Translations under genes and position numbers: made by a program | Part shown: positions 62,196 through 64,000 of the stretch, one piece after another | How the letters are laid out: every line of letters begins with the position of its first letter | How positions within the stretch are numbered: position 1 is the first letter of the stretch | Notes under the pieces: model-generated | Told to the model about the DNA's origin: nothing | Seen by the model: the letters and a program-made list of their open reading frames with translations, nothing else | Database searches by the model: none | Assembly (NCBI RefSeq): GCF_900108105.1 | Contig: NZ_FNUR01000003.1 | Location: 1 to 64,000, forward strand | Reading direction: 5' to 3' | DNA from: Butyrivibrio sp. Su6 | GTDB taxonomy: Bacteria > Bacillota > Clostridia > Lachnospirales > Lachnospiraceae | DNA length: 64,000 nucleotides

Positions 62196-63551
62196 TTAAC
62201 GTTTTAACGATTTTAGTATCTGCAGCATCTCATCAGATGTGGTTATTACCTTACTATTTGCCTGGAAACCACGCTGAGTTGTGATCATATCCGTAAACTC
62301 TTTTGCTAGGTCAACATTACTGCCTTCCAAAACTCCCGATGACATATAGCCGCCATCACTTGTAATATCCATATACATAGGAACACCCGAGTTAAGTGAA
62401 GCTGCATAAAGATTATCACCAACCTTCTCAAGGCCCATGGCATTATTAAACTCTGCTACAACTATCTGAGCTTTTTTTACAGTCTGTCCGTTTGAGTATC
62501 TTCCAAATACAGATCCATCAGTACCAAAAGAGATTCCTACAAGCTCACCTTCCGGATATCCCATATTCTGTCCCTCTTTATCACCTTTATAGCCATAGAT
62601 TGAAGATGAATGTGACCAAGCATCACCTGCATAGTTGGATGTACTTGAAAAATCAATATTCAAAGGTCCCACAACTGATGCGTCACCTGTAATTGTAAAA
62701 TTGACTGACTCTGTAGGCAGACCATTTATAAAAAGAAGTTTTCCGGAATGAGCATCATATTCAAGCTCAATTTCAGTTGCTGTATCAAAAGCAACTTTTT
62801 TGGAGTTTTCATCAAGCACAGAAGACAAGGTAAGTTTGAAGGTTTCATCGTCGTTCTCATCACTTGTCAGGTTAAATTTTAAAGTATAGACCTTTCCATC
62901 ACTTCCATAGGTCTCTATTGTAAGAGTCTTTCCGTTTTCCAGATTGGGATCATCGCTGTCAATGTTACCTTTAAAATAAGCAGCTGTAGTTGCTGCACCA
63001 GGCATAGCGTCAACCTGGTAAGTTACCTGATTGCCCTGTGCATCATAGCTTATTCGCTCAGTATTTCTGTTTATGACCTTGATGTTAGTAAGAGTTGGAT
63101 TATCACCAATTGTTACATCCCCCATGACGCCCATAACATAGTAACCGCTGTTCTGAGTTACAAGGTCACCGTTCGCATCAATAGTAAAAGATCCATCTCT
63201 TGAAAAATTCACTTCCGCATCAGAAATATCCGGATCTATGCAAAAAAACGAATCTCCTGTAATCATAAGATCCAATACATTATCTGTCAGAACAGCTGAA
63301 CCCTGCTTTGTGATATTAGTTAGGATAGAGCTCATCTTGGCTCCAAAACCAACCTGGGCAGCATTAGTTGTCGCTATGTTGTCGCCCGCTCCGGTTCCGG
63401 GTTTTATTGTCTGATAAAGAACATCCGAAAAACCTGTAGCCTGTGATTTATATGAAGTTGAGTTAACATTGGCAATATTGTTACCAATGACATCCATTTC
63501 TAACTGGTGGGTTTTAAGTCCGGCAACACCAGACCACATAGATCTCATCAT
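62196..63551 (-). CDS. flgE: Flagellar hook protein FlgE
   Basis: A 451-residue axial flagellar protein. I use the ATG at 63551 (MMRSMWSGVAG), with GGAGGT upstream. The N-terminal flagellar rod/hook motif is VIGNNIANVNSTSYKSQ (about 23-39), and the C-terminal one NVDLAKEFTDMITTQRGFQANSKVI (in two parts, about 408-435). The middle forms the surface domains. It forms the universal joint between basal body and filament. It stands alone here, away from a main flagellar operon, behind a sigma-28-like promoter. Confidence 0.92.
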   Translation of the reverse strand: MMRSMWSGVAGLKTHQLEMDVIGNNIANVNSTSYKSQATGFSDVLYQTIKPGTGAGDNIATTNAAQVGFGAKMSSILTNITKQGSAVLTDNVLDLMITGDSFFCIDPDISDAEVNFSRDGSFTIDANGDLVTQNSGYYVMGVMGDVTIGDNPTLTNIKVINRNTERISYDAQGNQVTYQVDAMPGAATTAAYFKGNIDSDDPNLENGKTLTIETYGSDGKVYTLKFNLTSDENDDETFKLTLSSVLDENSKKVAFDTATEIELEYDAHSGKLLFINGLPTESVNFTITGDASVVGPLNIDFSSTSNYAGDAWSHSSSIYGYKGDKEGQNMGYPEGELVGISFGTDGSVFGRYSNGQTVKKAQIVVAEFNNAMGLEKVGDNLYAASLNSGVPMYMDITSDGGYMSSGVLEGSNVDLAKEFTDMITTQRGFQANSKVITTSDEMLQILKSLKR

Positions 63552-63681
63552 AGAACACGCACCTCCATTGGAAGCTTTGTACATTGTTTAAATGATTTTC
63601 CACTTTCTTAAACATCCGTGTTCTACCAGAAAAGAGGCTTTCCTTGCCAAAAGAAAATCAAAATATTATTTGTCATGTCAT

Positions 63682-63709
63682 ATATCGGAGAATGATTAAA
63701 AAATATTTA
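63682..63709 (-). promoter_or_regulatory. Sigma-28-like promoter of flgE
   Basis: Minus strand TAAA, 16 bp, TCCGATAT, close to the flagellar sigma (SigD/FliA) consensus TAAA-N15-GCCGATAA. It would give a leader of about 125 nt. Confidence 0.55.
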
Positions 63710-63758
63710 GTCTTTTTGAAATTTTTTAAACAAAAATTAAAGTAATTACAATTTTCTT

Positions 63759-63786
63759 TTGCACCATCTAATAAGTAATGTATAAT
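63759..63786 (+). promoter_or_regulatory. Promoter of the last gene
   Basis: TTGCAC, 16 bp, TATAAT on the plus strand, 59 bp before the start at 63846. Confidence 0.6.
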
Positions 63787-63845
63787 AGTCGGTAACAGTA
63801 AATCGCTCTATAGTTTGCTGATTAAAAAGGCATGGAGATTACAAG

Positions 63846-64000
63846 ATGGACTATAAATCAAATGGCAGAGATGCTTTAAAAGAAGAAATCAAGGATATCG
63901 TAGACCTGATTCTTTCTGACTATGATAAGGCCAGAGACATTGATCAGATGGATGTCTACAACCAGCCTGACAGAGACGCGGTAAAAGATATTGTGATAAA
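63846..64000 (+). CDS. Probable serine O-acetyltransferase, N-terminus (partial)
   Basis: The frame is open from the ATG at 63846 (GGAG upstream) to the window edge, 51 residues. The sequence (EEIKDIVDLILSDYDKARDI, then NQPDRDAVKDIVI) resembles the N-terminal helical part of the clostridial serine acetyltransferases that make O-acetylserine for cysteine synthesis. The catalytic hexapeptide-repeat domain is outside the window, so the call is tentative. Confidence 0.55.
   Translation, partial: MDYKSNGRDALKEEIKDIVDLILSDYDKARDIDQMDVYNQPDRDAVKDIVI

Overview
The window looks like a chromosomal segment of a low-to-moderate G+C, flagellated member of the Lachnospiraceae, most like Butyrivibrio or Pseudobutyrivibrio. 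The reasons are: a feruloyl esterase whose catalytic residues fall at the same numbers (S105, D197, H225) I recall for Est1E of Butyrivibrio proteoclasticus; several plant-polysaccharide genes; a class A-type RNase P RNA; the dgt-dnaG-rpoD-trmK order; and an LPXTG/sortase pilus operon. This assignment is from family knowledge only; no search was run. Almost all genes lie on the minus strand.

Layout, left to right. 1-600: repeat-rich DNA and a terminator. 600-9900: a beta-galactoside locus (read leftward: LacI regulator, two CUT1 permeases, lipoprotein binding protein, GH35 and GH2 galactosidases) with three matching operator sites. 10-14.5 kb: an unrecognised 1161-residue protein with kinase-like motifs, encoded after a tandem GNAT protein. 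14.6-17 kb: a c-di-GMP pair, a GGDEF cyclase followed by an HD-GYP phosphodiesterase whose extracellular domain resembles a CBM2 cellulose-binding module. 17.2-21.3 kb: uronate catabolism (kduI, kduD, kdgA-VOC fusion, kdgK). 21.6-22.1 kb: RNase P RNA. 22.7-30.6 kb: housekeeping genes (epimerase, TGS-kinase, trmK, rpoD with a long Lys/Ala-rich extension, dnaG, dgt). 30.7-34.4 kb: three small genes, an orphan binding lipoprotein and a HAD phosphatase.

34.5-36 kb is a gene-free block built of several repeat families, ending in a tRNA-Leu. 36-40.8 kb: feruloyl esterase, mannose-6-phosphate isomerase, SGNH/CE2-like esterase and a dCache-HAMP-GGDEF cyclase. 41-43 kb (plus strand): pyridoxine kinase, ECF S component and a radical SAM gene whose end runs into a repeat. 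43.1-48.0 kb looks like a small island bounded by tRNA-Leu 3'-end sequences (AraC regulator, MATE pump, ORF6N protein, XRE-TPR regulator), next to two tRNA-Leu genes. 48.3-51.4 kb: small genes, an arginase-fold protein, mecA behind a CIRCE element, a sortase and a TSCPD protein.

51.5-62 kb is the most striking region: a complete sortase-assembled pilus operon (coiled-coil protein, signal peptidase, 1712-residue tip adhesin, backbone pilin, class C sortase, minor pilin). Its leader carries a recognisable c-di-GMP-I (GEMM) riboswitch and a terminator directly before the first gene. A flagellar hook gene with a sigma-28-like promoter follows. With three c-di-GMP turnover enzymes in the same window, the picture is of a plant-fibre bacterium that may couple substrate sensing to attachment against motility; that coupling is inference. 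The last 155 bases start a probable serine acetyltransferase gene on the plus strand.
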